Shown here: piece by piece, positions 41,534-51,065 of the stretch
How positions within the stretch are numbered: position 1 is the stretch's first letter
Layout: each line of letters starts with the position of its first letter
From: Rhizobium sp. 16-488-2b
GTDB taxonomy: Bacteria > Pseudomonadota > Alphaproteobacteria > Rhizobiales > Rhizobiaceae
Assembly (NCBI RefSeq): GCF_017741815.1
Contig: NZ_JAGHMF010000017.1
Location: 1 to 64,000, forward strand
Length of the DNA: 64,000 bases
Direction: 5' to 3'
The notes under the pieces: generated by a model
What the model was told of the DNA's origin: nothing
Database searches by the model: none
What the model saw: the letters and a program-made list of their open reading frames with translations, nothing else
Translations under genes and position numbers: made by a program

Positions 41534-41547
41534 TTGATGCAGATCAA
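41534..41547. promoter_or_regulatory. Perfect FNR/FixK-type box TTGAT-GCAG-ATCAA
   Basis: Exact match to TTGAT-N4-ATCAA. It is 75 bases before the Crp/Fnr gene and 66 bases before the divergent hypothetical gene, a typical activator position. It fits binding by an FNR/DNR-class protein, possibly the product of the adjacent gene. Confidence 0.75.
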
Positions 41548-41622
41548 CTTTCACCGCAACCATTCCGGCTAGTTTAAGCGCATGGCAGGCGCGGCCTGCG
41601 ACCGACGAATGTGGAGAAAGAG

Positions 41623-42333
41623 ATGACGACGGGCTTGAAACTGAGCAATGTGCATAAGGCCATGCTTGGCGAAACCATTCTTTTTTCCGGCCTCAACCGG
41701 GATGAGCGCAACGCGCTTCTCGCTTGCGCGACCATCGTACGCTACCAGACGCATGACATGCTGTTTCATCAGGGCGAACGGGGCGAGTATTTCTATTGCG
41801 TGCTGACGGGGTTCGCCCGGCTTTATCGCCTCGGCGGCGACAATCAGGAAGGCGACATCCGTATCTGCGAGCCCGGCGACAGCTTCGCCGAATGCCTGGT
41901 CACGGATGGCGGAGATTATCGCTACGGCGCCCAGGCCATGGAGCACTCGATCTTCGCGCGCTTCAATCTCGAACAGGTCCGGGCGCTGGTCGAACACCGG
42001 CCGCATATCGGCATCGCCATCATGCGCAGCCTCTCGCAGCACCTGCTATCGACGATCGATTGCCTGGCGAGCGACCGCATGCAGACGGCTCCTCAGCGCG
42101 TCGCGACCTATCTGCTCACCCATTGCAAACAGGAAGGTCTCGAGGCGAAGATGCGGCTTCCCTTCCAGAAGAGCCTCTTGGCGCGCAAGCTCGGGCTGGC
42201 GCCCGAGGCGCTCTCCCGCGCCTTCTCGTCGCTGCGCGCCGCCGGCGTTACCGTCAGCGGCCGCTCGATCGAGATCAGCAATCTCAACGTCTTGAAGACG
42301 ATCCCGGCGATTACAAGCCGCCATGCACCTTGA
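41623..42333 (+). CDS. Crp/Fnr-family regulator (DNR/NnrR-like, no Fe-S cysteines)
   Basis: 236 residues from ATG 41623, with GGAG just upstream. A cyclic-nucleotide-binding-type beta roll ([40 protein letters not shown]) is followed by a long dimer helix and a C-terminal HTH with recognition helix [15 protein letters not shown]. The E-x-x-S-R pattern is that of FNR/DNR proteins that read TTGAT-N4-ATCAA, present upstream. It lacks the N-terminal Cys cluster of FNR, so sensing could be through heme/NO, as in DNR, or by abundance. The 3' end overlaps ureG convergently by 23 bases. Confidence 0.8.
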   Translation: MTTGLKLSNVHKAMLGETILFSGLNRDERNALLACATIVRYQTHDMLFHQGERGEYFYCVLTGFARLYRLGGDNQEGDIRICEPGDSFAECLVTDGGDYRYGAQAMEHSIFARFNLEQVRALVEHRPHIGIAIMRSLSQHLLSTIDCLASDRMQTAPQRVATYLLTHCKQEGLEAKMRLPFQKSLLARKLGLAPEALSRAFSSLRAAGVTVSGRSIEISNLNVLKTIPAITSRHAP

Positions 42334-42922
42334 GGAAGTCGACGATGGCGCCAATGCCGTCGCCGCGCTTCATGTCCGAGAACACGAAGGGGCGCGTATC
42401 GCGCATGCGCGTCGCGTCGCGGTCCATCACGTCGAGATCGGCGCCGACATAAGGCGCCAGGTCCTTCTTGTTGATGACGAGAAGGTCCGACTTGGTGATA
42501 CCAGGCCCGCCCTTGCGCGGGATTTCCTCGCCTTGGCAGACCGAAATTACATAAATGGTGATATCGGCGAGATCGGGCGAGAAGGTCGCGGCCAGATTGT
42601 CGCCACCTGATTCGATGAAGACCACGTCGAGATCGGGAATGCGCTCGTTGAGGCCGGCAATGGCCTGCAGGTTGATCGTGGCGTCCTCGCGAATGGCGGT
42701 GTGCGGGCAGCCGCCGGTTTCGACGCCGACGATGCGCTCCGATGGCAGCGCCTGCATGCGCATCAGCGCCTCGGCATCCTCGGTCGTGTAGATATCGTTG
42801 GTGACGACGGCGACCGAATATTGGTCGCGCATCGCCTTGCAGAGCTTTTCCGTCAGCGCCGTCTTGCCCGAGCCGACCGGTCCACCGATGCCGACCCGCA
42901 GAGGTCCATTTCCTGATTTCAT
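42311..42922 (-). CDS. ureG: Urease accessory GTPase UreG
   Basis: 203 residues from ATG 42922 (GGAG eight bases ahead; GTG 42931 also open). P-loop [13 protein letters not shown], the metal-binding CPH motif in [14 protein letters not shown], a switch [15 protein letters not shown] and the base motif NKKDLA. UreG dimers carry nickel and drive its insertion into urease with UreDF. Last gene of the ureEFG group; 91 bases from ureF. Confidence 0.95.
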   Translation of the reverse strand: MKSGNGPLRVGIGGPVGSGKTALTEKLCKAMRDQYSVAVVTNDIYTTEDAEALMRMQALPSERIVGVETGGCPHTAIREDATINLQAIAGLNERIPDLDVVFIESGGDNLAATFSPDLADITIYVISVCQGEEIPRKGGPGITKSDLLVINKKDLAPYVGADLDVMDRDATRMRDTRPFVFSDMKRGDGIGAIVDFLKVHGGL

Positions 42923-43013
42923 ATCGTGCACTCCAATCGAGAATAATCATAGCGCGTCAACCGCAAGGCGGCCACCGGCAAATGGCGCAGATCGTTAGCG
43001 ACAAGTGCCGTTG

Positions 43014-43685
43014 TCACGATCGAAAAAGCCGCGTCGATTGCGTCTCGTGCCGTAGCGAGACGATATCGGCCTGCACCGTCGCCGAGCCCAGCTCATCGAG
43101 CGTCGAGCCCGCCGCCCGCCGCGCTAGCAGAGCGATATGCCCTTCCCGCGCCGCCATGATCGCAACGCCATCCTTCTGCCCGGCAACGCCAAGCCGGATG
43201 CCGGCGGAAACGGCCTGCGAGACATAGGCGTGCAAGAAAGCGGCAATCGCCTTTTCGGCGCCGATCTCATGCGCGCCGGACACGGCGCCGACGGCCACGG
43301 GATAAGCCACACGTTTTGGCAGCCGTGTGAACACCTCATCAGGCCATGCGCCGGCCGCCGACAGGAAAGCGTCGCCGAGCAGCATCGTTTCCTGATGCCG
43401 CTCGCGCGATCCCGCCAACGCCTCGGCAAGCTCGGCCACCTCGGATAGCGCCGAGGCGTTGCCATGCACCCTGTTGCTCTCGGCAAGCAGCACGACGTCG
43501 TTCCAGACGGCGCCGTGGTCCATCATGGCACCAAGCCAATCGCTGAGCGAGGCGGCATCGTACACCAGCCCGTCATGCACCGCACGCTCCAGCCCACCCG
43601 AATAGGCGAACGAGCCCACGGGAAAGGCCGGCGAGAGCCATGCCATCAACCGCAGCAGCGCCTGAAGATCACCGTTCTCGGTCAT
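43014..43685 (-). CDS. ureF: Urease accessory protein UreF
   Basis: 223 residues, all-helical Ure[21 protein letters not shown] at the N-terminus is the family signature, with [20 protein letters not shown] after it. It bridges UreD and UreG in the activation complex. The ATG lies 3 bases beyond a TGA (43689-43691) that is the in-frame continuation of ureE, but 36 bases beyond the first ureE stop at 43722. Confidence 0.92.
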   Translation of the reverse strand: MTENGDLQALLRLMAWLSPAFPVGSFAYSGGLERAVHDGLVYDAASLSDWLGAMMDHGAVWNDVVLLAESNRVHGNASALSEVAELAEALAGSRERHQETMLLGDAFLSAAGAWPDEVFTRLPKRVAYPVAVGAVSGAHEIGAEKAIAAFLHAYVSQAVSAGIRLGVAGQKDGVAIMAAREGHIALLARRAAGSTLDELGSATVQADIVSLRHETQSTRLFRS

Positions 43686-43721
43686 GGCTCAGCCGTGCGA
43701 ATGGTTGTGCCCATGATCATG

Positions 43722-44219
43722 TCAGTGATCATGCCCATGGTCGTGCCCGTGGCCATGATCGTGTCCGTGCCCATGCGAATGGCTGCCATGGGAATGATAG
43801 GCACCCCGCGCCGGCTGGAACGGCTCGGTGACATCAGAGACCGTCGCGCCCAGCCCCTCGAGCATGGCGCGGATGACATGGTCGCGCAGGATGAGGATAC
43901 GCTCTTCCTCGATCTGCGCGCCCAGATGCCGGTTGCCCAGATGCCAGGCGAGCTCGATCAGATGCAGGCGATCACGCGCCTTGATCTCGAACAGTTTCTC
44001 GTCGGCGGCAACGATCTCCACCAGCTCGCCATCGCCGAGCACCAGCATGTCGCCATTGGCAAACAGCACCGGCTCCTTGAGGTCGAGCATGACCATCTCG
44101 CCATTGTCGAGATGCAGCAGCTTGCGCCGGAGATGCCTCAGATCATGCGGCAGCACGACCTTGTGCGTGGGGTGGGAAGACGGCGTGCCGGCCGGCAGAT
44201 AGGAGGTGATGTACTGCAT
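43722..44219 (-). CDS. ureE: Urease nickel chaperone UreE, His-tail cut by in-frame TGA
   Basis: 165 residues from ATG 44219 to the first stop. The two UreE domains are normal ([46 protein letters not shown]), and the C-terminus is a nickel-binding His tail ([19 protein letters not shown]). After the TGA at 43722-43724 the same frame continues with HDHGHNHSHG and reaches a second TGA at 43689, three bases from ureF. The stop has therefore removed the last 11 positions of an intact His tail. Enough histidines remain for nickel binding, so the gene is likely functional. A sequencing error cannot be excluded. Confidence 0.9.
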   Translation of the reverse strand: MQYITSYLPAGTPSSHPTHKVVLPHDLRHLRRKLLHLDNGEMVMLDLKEPVLFANGDMLVLGDGELVEIVAADEKLFEIKARDRLHLIELAWHLGNRHLGAQIEEERILILRDHVIRAMLEGLGATVSDVTEPFQPARGAYHSHGSHSHGHGHDHGHGHDHGHDH

Positions 44220-44327
44220 GATGTGTCCATTCCGGTTCAGGCGAGGAGCATGCAAAATCGGCTGGAACCGCGCAAGGGTCAAAACGCCGGTTTGCGCACT
44301 ATACGCGTGTCGTTGCAACGCTTTAGT

Positions 44328-45158
44328 CTAATGAATGGCGGACGACCTGCCGTCGACATTGGTTTCATCCTGGCTGAGACGCATGCGGCGCTGCAGGCCC
44401 TCGTCCTCGTGGACCACGCGATTACGGCCGAGCGTCTTCGCCAGATAGAGCGCCTTGTCGGCGGCGGTATAGGCCGCCTGCCTGCTTCGCCCATCGAAGA
44501 GCTCCGCGATGCCGGCCGACATCGTGACATTGAAGCTGCAGCCATCGAGTGCGATCGTCCGTTCGGCAAGCCGGTTGCAGGCAGCCCGGATCTGCGCCAC
44601 CCGCTCCTCTTTCAAGGGAGCAATGACGACAACCCCGAACTCCTCGCCGCCGAGCCGCGCGACGGTCGAGTCCGCGCTGAATGCCGCCGACAGCTCCGCC
44701 GCAACAGCAACGATGACAGCATCGCCGCAGGCATGCCCATAGCGATCGTTGACAGCCTTGAAGCGGTCCACATCGAAGATCGCGAGACAAGCAGGCCCGT
44801 CGACATCATCGAGCGCCTCGGTAAACGCCCGCCGGTTCAACAGGCCGGACAGCATGTCGGTACGGCTCAACTGCTCGAACTCGGCGCGCGAGACGCTGAG
44901 CTGATGCATCGCATAGCCCGCGACCAGGGCCAGCGCTCCCGATACGATCCCGCCGATCACCCAGGATAGCGCCACGCCATAGATCACCGCATGCTCCAGC
45001 GAAACCGGCAGCATGCCCGCCCAATCGAGCGGCAACAGCAGCACCGCGATGACAAGCGAGGAGAGCATCACCGCGGCGAAACTCATCTTCAGCGCATAGG
45101 TATAAATCGTCAGGCGATTCCTGAAATCGCCGAGCTCCGCCTCGAGTAAAATGTGCAT
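44328..45158 (-). CDS. Diguanylate cyclase with small membrane domain
   Basis: 276 residues. Two membrane helices (MSFAAVMLSSLVIAVLLLPL and YGVALSWVIGGIVSGALALV) with a short periplasmic loop precede a GGDEF domain (DMLSGLLNRRAF, IFDVDRFKAVNDRYGHACGD, ARLGGEEFGVVV). The active-site motif is GGEEF, catalytically competent in the family; the upstream inhibitory RxxD site is absent. It would make c-di-GMP. Its place between ureC and ureE on the same strand is unusual, with 341- and 108-base gaps on either side, so it probably has its own promoter. Confidence 0.88.
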   Translation of the reverse strand: MHILLEAELGDFRNRLTIYTYALKMSFAAVMLSSLVIAVLLLPLDWAGMLPVSLEHAVIYGVALSWVIGGIVSGALALVAGYAMHQLSVSRAEFEQLSRTDMLSGLLNRRAFTEALDDVDGPACLAIFDVDRFKAVNDRYGHACGDAVIVAVAAELSAAFSADSTVARLGGEEFGVVVIAPLKEERVAQIRAACNRLAERTIALDGCSFNVTMSAGIAELFDGRSRQAAYTAADKALYLAKTLGRNRVVHEDEGLQRRMRLSQDETNVDGRSSAIH

Positions 45159-45499
45159 CCGAATCGACCTTCTAGCCCCTCGCCAAGTCTATTGATGAGA
45201 CACGAACCGCTGCCGGGGTCTTAAGGGAATCACTAGGATTTTAGCGAGTTTTGTAAATTGTTCGTGCGCTGCACAATGGATCGAAACGCGACGAAAATGG
45301 CTTTGGAAATGGTCGCGAAGCCGCGCATCTAATAAATTGATAAATAACAGTTTTCATGAATTCAACGGTCGCCGCGTCCCATTTCGGACGCAACGCCCCA
45401 TGGTGGAACAACACACAATCACGACACAACTTTAAGAATGCATTGATAAACGTGTAGCCAGAAGTTGGCCGGCACCGAAGCGCCGGCCATTAAAGCTGA
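45159..45499. other. Intergenic region between ureC and the diguanylate cyclase
   Basis: 341 bases, more AT-rich than the flanks. A hairpin TGGCCGGC/GCCGGCCA (45466-45489) lies 11 bases after the ureC stop, with no T run. A short dyad GCGTCC/GGACGC is at 45374-45391. The region probably ends the urt-ure transcript weakly and holds the cyclase promoter. I see no gene in it. Confidence 0.5.
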
Positions 45500-47209
45500 T
45501 CAATACATGAAGTAGCGCTGCGCCATCGGCAGCGAGGTCGCCGGTTCGCAGGTGAGCAGCTCGCCGTCGGCGCGCACCTCGTAGGTCTCCGGATCGACCT
45601 CGATATGCGGCGTCAGGCTGTTGTGGATCATCGATGCCTTGGAGATGCCGCCGCGCGTGTTCTTGATGGCGACGAGGTCCTTGGCGACACCGAGGCGGCC
45701 CTTCAGGCCGGCGTCGAGCGAAGCCTGAGAAACGAAGGTGACCGACGAGTTGGTGCGCAGCTTGCCATAGGCGGCGAACATCGGGCGGTAGTGCATCGGC
45801 TGCGGCGTCGGGATCGAAGCATTCGGATCGCCCATCGGGGCGGCCGCGATCGAGCCGGCGAGCAGCACCATCTCCGGCTTCACGCCGAAGAAAGCCGGGT
45901 TCCACAAGACGAGGTCGGCGCGCTTGCCGACTTCGATCGAGCCGATCTCGTGGCTAACCCCTTGAGCGATCGCCGGGTTGATCGTGTACTTGGCGATATA
46001 GCGGCGGACGCGGAAGTTGTCGTTATCCCCCGTCTCCTCCTTCAGCGGACCGCGCTGGCGCTTCATCTTGTCGGCCGTCTGCCAAGTGCGGATCGCCACT
46101 TCGCCGACGCGGCCCATGGCCTGGCTGTCGGACGAGATGATCGAGAAGGCGCCGATATCGTGCAGGATGTCTTCGGCCGCGATCGTTTCCTTGCGGATGC
46201 GGCTTTCGGCAAACGCGATATCTTCGGGGATCGACGGCGACAAATGGTGGCAGACCATCAGCATGTCGAGATGCTCGGCGACGGTGTTGACCGTATAGGG
46301 CCGCGTCGGGTTGGTGGACGACGGGATGACGTTCGACTGGCCGCAGATCTTGATGATATCGGGCGCGTGGCCGCCACCCGCCCCTTCCGTGTGGAAGGCA
46401 TGGATGGTGCGGCCTTTGAGCGCCCCGATCGTATCCTCAACGAAGCCGCTCTCATTCAGCGTGTCGGTGTGGATCATCACCTGGATATCGTATTCGTCGG
46501 CCACCGAGAGGCAGCAGTCGATCGCAGCCGGCGTCGTGCCCCAGTCCTCATGCAGCTTCAGCGACGACGCGCCGGCCAACACCATCTCCTCGAGTGCGGC
46601 GGGCAGCGAGGCATTGCCCTTGCCCGCGAGCGCCAGGTTCATCGGGAAGCCGTCGAAGCTCTCGATCATCCGCTCGATGTGCCAGGCGCCGGTGCAGGTG
46701 GTGGCGAGCGTGCCATGCGCCGGGCCGCTGCCGCCGCCGAGCATGCAGGTGATGCCGGACATCAGCGCTTCCTCGATCTGCTGCGGGCAGATGTAGTGGA
46801 TATGCGCGTCCATGCCGCCGGCCGTGATGATCTTGCCTTCGCCGGCGATCGCCTCGGTGGACGGGCCGACGATGATGTTGACACCAGGCTGCGTATCCGG
46901 ATTGCCGGCCTTGCCGATGGCGTGGATGCGGCCGTTCTTGAGCCCAATATCGGCCTTGACGATGCCGGTATGGTCGATGATCACGACATTGGTGATGACG
47001 GTATCGACCGCGCCCTGCGCGCGCGTTGCCTGGCTCTGCCCCATACCGTCACGGATGACCTTGCCGCCGCCGAATTTCACCTCTTCGCCATAGGTGGTGA
47101 AATCCTTCTCGATCTCGATGAAGAGCTCGGTATCGGCAAGCCGCACCTTGTCGCCGGTGGTCGGGCCGAACATGCCGGCATAGGCGGCGCGGGAAATCTT
47201 GTAGGGCAT
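45500..47209 (-). CDS. ureC: Urease alpha subunit
   Basis: 569 residues, standard length. Active-site motifs are complete: [10 protein letters not shown] (nickel His pair), [19 protein letters not shown] (carbamylated Lys), [26 protein letters not shown], the mobile-flap [16 protein letters not shown] with the catalytic His, and the nickel-binding Asp in [17 protein letters not shown]. It hydrolyses urea to ammonia and carbamate with UreA and UreB. It follows three accessory genes on the same strand and starts 3 bases after the one upstream. Confidence 0.97.
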   Translation of the reverse strand: MPYKISRAAYAGMFGPTTGDKVRLADTELFIEIEKDFTTYGEEVKFGGGKVIRDGMGQSQATRAQGAVDTVITNVVIIDHTGIVKADIGLKNGRIHAIGKAGNPDTQPGVNIIVGPSTEAIAGEGKIITAGGMDAHIHYICPQQIEEALMSGITCMLGGGSGPAHGTLATTCTGAWHIERMIESFDGFPMNLALAGKGNASLPAALEEMVLAGASSLKLHEDWGTTPAAIDCCLSVADEYDIQVMIHTDTLNESGFVEDTIGALKGRTIHAFHTEGAGGGHAPDIIKICGQSNVIPSSTNPTRPYTVNTVAEHLDMLMVCHHLSPSIPEDIAFAESRIRKETIAAEDILHDIGAFSIISSDSQAMGRVGEVAIRTWQTADKMKRQRGPLKEETGDNDNFRVRRYIAKYTINPAIAQGVSHEIGSIEVGKRADLVLWNPAFFGVKPEMVLLAGSIAAAPMGDPNASIPTPQPMHYRPMFAAYGKLRTNSSVTFVSQASLDAGLKGRLGVAKDLVAIKNTRGGISKASMIHNSLTPHIEVDPETYEVRADGELLTCEPATSLPMAQRYFMY

Positions 47210-47212
47210 GGG

Positions 47213-47851
47213 TCAGGCTCCTTGGGAGGACGAACGGGATGCGGACGGATAAAACCGCGTGACGCGGCCGGCGGCGACGTAAGCGTCGACGAGCTGCCTT
47301 TCGGCGGCGAAGGGATGCCACTCCCAGCCTTGATGGCCGAAGCCGGCAAGCGCGATCGGGGCATCGGGAAATCGGTTCATGACCTCCGCGATCACAATCA
47401 TGCCGCTGCTCGGCACGACGTAGGGCGCGGGATCAAATGCGGCCAGCGCCTGGTCGACGCCATCATGAATCACTTTGTCAACGACCACATGTGCCTTGCC
47501 AGCGTCCTTGCAGAAGGCGTTGAATTGACTCGTATAGTCGTCGCAGAAATCGTCGAGCTCGGGATGCGAAATGGCAAGCGGACCCTTAAGCGCCGCGAAC
47601 TTTTCCGGATCGCGCACGCTCCAGATTTCGGCAGCCTCGACCACGGCGGGATGCGCGCGCCATGCTTCCGAAGACAGCATCGCCTTGGCGGGACGGCCGG
47701 TATTGCAGACCGCGACGACATCGGTGCGGCCGGGGCTGGCGTCATAGGATCGGCATTCGTTGAACCGGATGACGAAGCCAGCTGCGGCAACAGCCGCGGC
47801 CCCTTCCCCACCGATCTCACCATTGCCGACGATCATGATGCTCTCTGTCAC
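47213..47851 (-). CDS. Urease-operon protein of unknown function (possible GT29-like fold)
   Basis: 212 residues. IMIVGNGEIGGEGAAAVAAA is Rossmann-like, followed by FVIRFNECRSYD and, near the end, IALAGFGHQGWEWHPFAAER. The paired (R)FN..(R) and GxG...H motifs resemble the sialyltransferase-like fold, but I only know this family as 'urease operon accessory protein' in rhizobia. It is packed between an LprI-like gene (1 base) and ureC (3 bases). Its role in urease maturation is unknown. Confidence 0.6.
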   Translation of the reverse strand: MTESIMIVGNGEIGGEGAAAVAAAGFVIRFNECRSYDASPGRTDVVAVCNTGRPAKAMLSSEAWRAHPAVVEAAEIWSVRDPEKFAALKGPLAISHPELDDFCDDYTSQFNAFCKDAGKAHVVVDKVIHDGVDQALAAFDPAPYVVPSSGMIVIAEVMNRFPDAPIALAGFGHQGWEWHPFAAERQLVDAYVAAGRVTRFYPSASRSSSQGA

Positions 47852-47852
47852 C

Positions 47853-48263
47853 TCAGTTGCTCATCGCGTCTTCGAGCGTCTTAAGCTCCTTGGTCCTGGC
47901 ATCGGTCACGTTGGCGATGCAGCCGGCAACCAGCATCGGCTCCATCGTGCCGCCACGCGCCTGAAAGCCGGCCGCCTCGCATTGCGCATCACGGTAGGTA
48001 ATCCAGGCGCGTTGGGCAGTGACCAGAGCCTTCTCCGCCCCCTTCATGTCGTCATCCTGATCGCTATCGATGGCGACCATGGCGGCGCGGGTCTTCTTGT
48101 ATTGAACGTTGAGCGCCTTGTCGGCCTCGTCCTGCCGCGCCCGCTCGCAGAGCGTCATGTCGGTCTGCGTCGTCGGGCTCTTGCAGTCGATCTCCTCGGC
48201 GCCGGCGCCACCGGCCGCCATCAGCGCCAACAGCCCGAAACCCATAGGCATAAAGAAACGCAT
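47853..48263 (-). CDS. LprI-like (DUF1311) secreted protein in the urease operon
   Basis: 136 residues from ATG 48263, chosen because GGAGG stands five bases before it; ATGs at 48266 and 48281 are in frame. A signal peptide (FMPMGFGLLALMAAGGAGA) precedes the DUF1311 pattern DCKSPTTQTDMTLCERARQD ... AQRAWITYRDAQCEAA with four cysteines. LprI of Mycobacterium inhibits lysozyme; here the role is unknown. It is located between ureB and the unknown operon protein, as in other rhizobial urease operons. Confidence 0.8.
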   Translation of the reverse strand: MRFFMPMGFGLLALMAAGGAGAEEIDCKSPTTQTDMTLCERARQDEADKALNVQYKKTRAAMVAIDSDQDDDMKGAEKALVTAQRAWITYRDAQCEAAGFQARGGTMEPMLVAGCIANVTDARTKELKTLEDAMSN

Positions 48264-48283
48264 CATCTCCTCCCGAGACATGA

Positions 48284-48589
48284 TCACAGCTTGCCCATCA
48301 CCAGCTGCCGGAAGCCGTAAACTTCGCGCTTGCCGGATAGCGGGATCAGCGTCACAGAACGCGTCTGTCCGGGCTCGAAGCGCACGGCCGTGCCGGCCGG
48401 AATATCGAGCCGCATGCCATGCGCCTTCTCACGATCGAAGGAGAGCCCGGCATTGGTCTCACCGAAGTGATAGTGGCTGCCGACCTGCACCGGACGGTCG
48501 CCGGTATTCGACACCTCGATGGTCACGGTCGGCGCGCCGGCGTTGAGTTCGATTTCGCCGGGTGCGGCAATGATTTCGCCTGGGATCAT
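48284..48589 (-). CDS. ureB: Urease beta subunit
   Basis: 101 residues, normal for a separate bacterial Ure[19 protein letters not shown], the middle [20 protein letters not shown], and [20 protein letters not shown] are characteristic. It packs against UreA and UreC in the (ABC)3 trimer. Ten bases separate it from the cysteine-rich gene upstream. Confidence 0.96.
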   Translation of the reverse strand: MIPGEIIAAPGEIELNAGAPTVTIEVSNTGDRPVQVGSHYHFGETNAGLSFDREKAHGMRLDIPAGTAVRFEPGQTRSVTLIPLSGKREVYGFRQLVMGKL

Positions 48590-48599
48590 GATTTTCTCC

Positions 48600-48854
48600 T
48601 CACGCAGCCTTCACGGGCGCGCAGCCCTCGGCCTTCAGCACGCGTTTCGTCGATGCCGGGTTGTTGATGAGCTTGCCCGCCGGGCGCACCGGCCGGCGCA
48701 CCAGTTCGCCGCCGCAATTCGGGCAGATGCCTGAAAGCACGTTCTCGGCGCAATCAGCGCAATAAGTGCATTCGAAGCTGCACATCATGGCCTCGCAGCT
48801 TTCGGGCGGCAGGTCCTTGTCGCAGCATTCGCAATTGGGTCGAAGCTCGAGCAT
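48600..48854 (-). CDS. Cysteine-rich DUF1272 protein in the urease operon
   Basis: 84 residues from ATG 48854. The first 45 residues hold a zinc-ribbon-like cysteine array: [18 protein letters not shown], then CTYCADC and CPNCGGEL. This is DUF1272, whose function is unknown. It lies between ureA and ureB, 7 and 10 bases from them, so it is made together with the structural subunits. A metal (Zn or Ni) role is only inference. The tail from about residue 50 is basic and loose. Confidence 0.8.
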   Translation of the reverse strand: MLELRPNCECCDKDLPPESCEAMMCSFECTYCADCAENVLSGICPNCGGELVRRPVRPAGKLINNPASTKRVLKAEGCAPVKAA

Positions 48855-48861
48855 GATGGCC

Positions 48862-49164
48862 TCAGCGGATCGGTTCGTGGACGGTGACAAGCTTTGTTCC
48901 GTCAGGAAACGTCGCTTCCACCTGCACGTCGTGGATCATCTCGGCGATGCCATCCATCACCTGGTCGCGGCCGATGACATGGGCGCCGGCTTCCATCAGC
49001 TCGGCCACCGGCCGGCCGTCACGCGCACCCTCGACGACGTAGTCGGTAATGAGAGCGATCGCCTCGGGATAGTTGAGCTTGACGCCCCGCTCCAGCCGCC
49101 GCCGCGCGACCATCGCCGCCATCGAAATCAACAGCTTGTCTTTTTCTCTTGGTGTGAGGTTCAT
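48862..49164 (-). CDS. ureA: Urease gamma subunit
   Basis: 100 residues from ATG 49164 ([20 protein letters not shown]). The core [20 protein letters not shown] and the ending [19 protein letters not shown] are the normal UreA ends. Helical gamma subunit of the urease trimer. It starts 20 bases after ureD. Confidence 0.97.
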   Translation of the reverse strand: MNLTPREKDKLLISMAAMVARRRLERGVKLNYPEAIALITDYVVEGARDGRPVAELMEAGAHVIGRDQVMDGIAEMIHDVQVEATFPDGTKLVTVHEPIR

Positions 49165-49184
49165 CGTGCATCCATCTGCTTGAA

Positions 49185-50006
49185 CTAGAGATTCCAGACT
49201 TTCGGCACAGGCGCGCCGTTGCGCAAGGCTGAAATGATCGGGATCAGGATTTTTCGAAGAGCGAAGCCGTCCGACGCTGCCAGCCGAACGACGAGCTTGC
49301 CCGCCCAGCAACTGGCGCCGCCCATATGACCGTCGAGCAACGGCCTGACCGCATTGAGATAGCCTTCCGCCTGCGGCCCGAGATAAAGCAACGTCGCGAA
49401 CGCGACCTGGCCCGACAGCACCGCCTGCTCCCGCGTCAGCGCCTGGACCTCGCCCGCGAGCCTCAGATCCTCGGCATGGCAGAGCCGGCCTTCTTTGCGG
49501 ATACGCCAGCGGTCACGGAACAGCCCCGAGACAACCGCCTCACCCATCGCCTTGCGCCCGAGCAGGACCGCTTCGACCGCCAGAAACTCCGCTCCCTCGT
49601 CGAGGTCGACATCGAGCCGTCGATAGAGCGAGGAGCGATCGAAGAGGATGGTTTCCTGCGGCAGCCAGTCTACGCGCGCATTGGCGCCGACCTGAATTTT
49701 CGTGGTGATCTCGGCGGTGCCGGCGGACGCCTTGTAGATCTTCTCGCAGGCCTGCGTGGTCACGTCGATGCGCGTGCCCGGACCGGCAACGACGCTCCAG
49801 TCCATGCGGTCGCCACCGGTGAGCCCGCCGGCCGTATTGATGATGACGGCTTCCATCGAGGCATCAAAGGTATCGGGCAGCCGGATCTTCGCCGCACCCT
49901 CCTGATAGAGCTCGCGGATGCGCGTGCGCCCGCCGAGCGACTTCGCGGCCAGATGCCCGCGGCCTTCGGCCCTTTGCGGTCTGGTGGCTGCCGCGGCGTT
50001 CGTCAT
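49185..50006 (-). CDS. ureD: Urease accessory protein UreD
   Basis: 273 residues. The UreD/UreH signature is visible: [52 protein letters not shown] and [19 protein letters not shown]. It forms the scaffold for UreF and UreG on apo-urease and passes nickel through a tunnel. It is the first gene of the urease block and follows urtE by 161 bases with no clear terminator, so read-through from the urea transporter genes is likely. Confidence 0.93.
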   Translation of the reverse strand: MTNAAAATRPQRAEGRGHLAAKSLGGRTRIRELYQEGAAKIRLPDTFDASMEAVIINTAGGLTGGDRMDWSVVAGPGTRIDVTTQACEKIYKASAGTAEITTKIQVGANARVDWLPQETILFDRSSLYRRLDVDLDEGAEFLAVEAVLLGRKAMGEAVVSGLFRDRWRIRKEGRLCHAEDLRLAGEVQALTREQAVLSGQVAFATLLYLGPQAEGYLNAVRPLLDGHMGGASCWAGKLVVRLAASDGFALRKILIPIISALRNGAPVPKVWNL

Positions 50007-50167
50007 TCCATGCCCTTTTCATGCCGCCGGTTTGCCCGGCCGTTCTCATTCAACCCTGTAACTGATTGAAAGCAAGCAATTTCCGTGCCGCACGAAGGAC
50101 ACAGCGATCCCGGCGCCGACCAGCGGGGCGCATGTCGTCGAGTGCCTTTAAAAGCGGCGAATGCCGA

Positions 50168-50863
50168 TCAGACGGTCAGATGCCGGCGCGCCTCCGGCGT
50201 ATCCAACGTCTCAGCCAGACCTTCATGCACGATCTCGCCGCGATCCATGATGTAGACGTAATCGGCAAGCTCCCGGCAGAAATCGAGATACTGCTCGACC
50301 AGCAGGATCGCCATGCCGGTGCTATCGCGAAGATAGCGGATCGCCCGGCCGATATCCTTGATGATCGACGGCTGGATGCCCTCGGTCGGCTCGTCGAGCA
50401 CGAGGATCTTCGGCCGCGTCACCATCGCCCGGCCGATCGCCAGCTGCTGCTGCTGCCCGCCAGAGAGATCGCCTCCGCGCCGCCCGAGCATGGTCTGCAG
50501 CACGGGAAACAGGCTGAAGATATCGTCGGGAATATTCTTGTCGCGGCGCGTAAGCGGCGCAAAGCCGGTCTCGAGATTTTCCTTCACCGTCAGCAACGGA
50601 AAGATCTCGCGGCCCTGCGGCACATAGCCGATGCCCTGCTTGGCGCGCGCATAGGGCGCCAAGCCATTGAGCTTGGTGTCGTTGAAGGTCACGGTTCCCG
50701 ATGACAGCGGATGCTGGCCGGTGACGGCCCGCAGCAGCGAACTCTTGCCGACACCGTTGCGCCCGAGCACGCAGGTGATCTTGCCCATCTCGGCCTTCAG
50801 CGAGATGCCGCGCAGCGCCTGCGCCGCGCCATAGTGGAGGTTTGCGTTTTCGACGGTCAGCAT
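50168..50863 (-). CDS. urtE: Urea ABC transporter ATPase UrtE
   Basis: 231 residues of the LivF type. Walker A LGRNGVGKSSLL, signature LSGGQQQQLAIGRAM, Walker B KILVLDEPTEGIQPS and H-loop VEQYLDF are intact. With UrtD it energises high-affinity urea uptake. It is separated from urtD by 202 bases containing the second repeat copy. Confidence 0.92.
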   Translation of the reverse strand: MLTVENANLHYGAAQALRGISLKAEMGKITCVLGRNGVGKSSLLRAVTGQHPLSSGTVTFNDTKLNGLAPYARAKQGIGYVPQGREIFPLLTVKENLETGFAPLTRRDKNIPDDIFSLFPVLQTMLGRRGGDLSGGQQQQLAIGRAMVTRPKILVLDEPTEGIQPSIIKDIGRAIRYLRDSTGMAILLVEQYLDFCRELADYVYIMDRGEIVHEGLAETLDTPEARRHLTV

Positions 50864-50894
50864 GGTTTTTCCCTATGATGGCTTGCGGTTGGGA

Positions 50895-51047
50895 TACCCC
50901 CCTCTGCCCTCCCGGGCATCTCCCCCACAGGTGGGGAGATTGGCTGGGCGCACCCGCTCGCTCCAACGGCTATTGATTGACGAGACGCCCGCCACACGTC
51001 GATCTCCCCCCTTGTGGGGGAGATGCCCGGCAGGGCAGAGGGGGGTA
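50895..51047. repeat. RIME-like palindromic intergenic repeat, copy 2
   Basis: 46-base arms at 50895-50940 and 51002-51047 around a 61-base centre. The arms are nearly identical to those of copy 1 (32816), and the centre read on the - strand shares GGAGCGAGCGGG and GCCCAGCCA with copy 1. It lies between urtD and urtE, inside a single transcription unit. Confidence 0.85.
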
Positions 51048-51065
51048 TCACGCGCACAACGCTCA

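Noticed and set aside
45421..45460. EcfG promoter in the ureC/cyclase gap (GGAAC near 45403)
   Set aside because: The position 16-17 bases downstream reads ACAA, not CGTT.
45605..47884. 759-codon open frame antisense to ureC and the unknown urease-operon gene
   Set aside because: Lies wholly over ureC with all its active-site motifs on the other strand; no ribosome site or family features.
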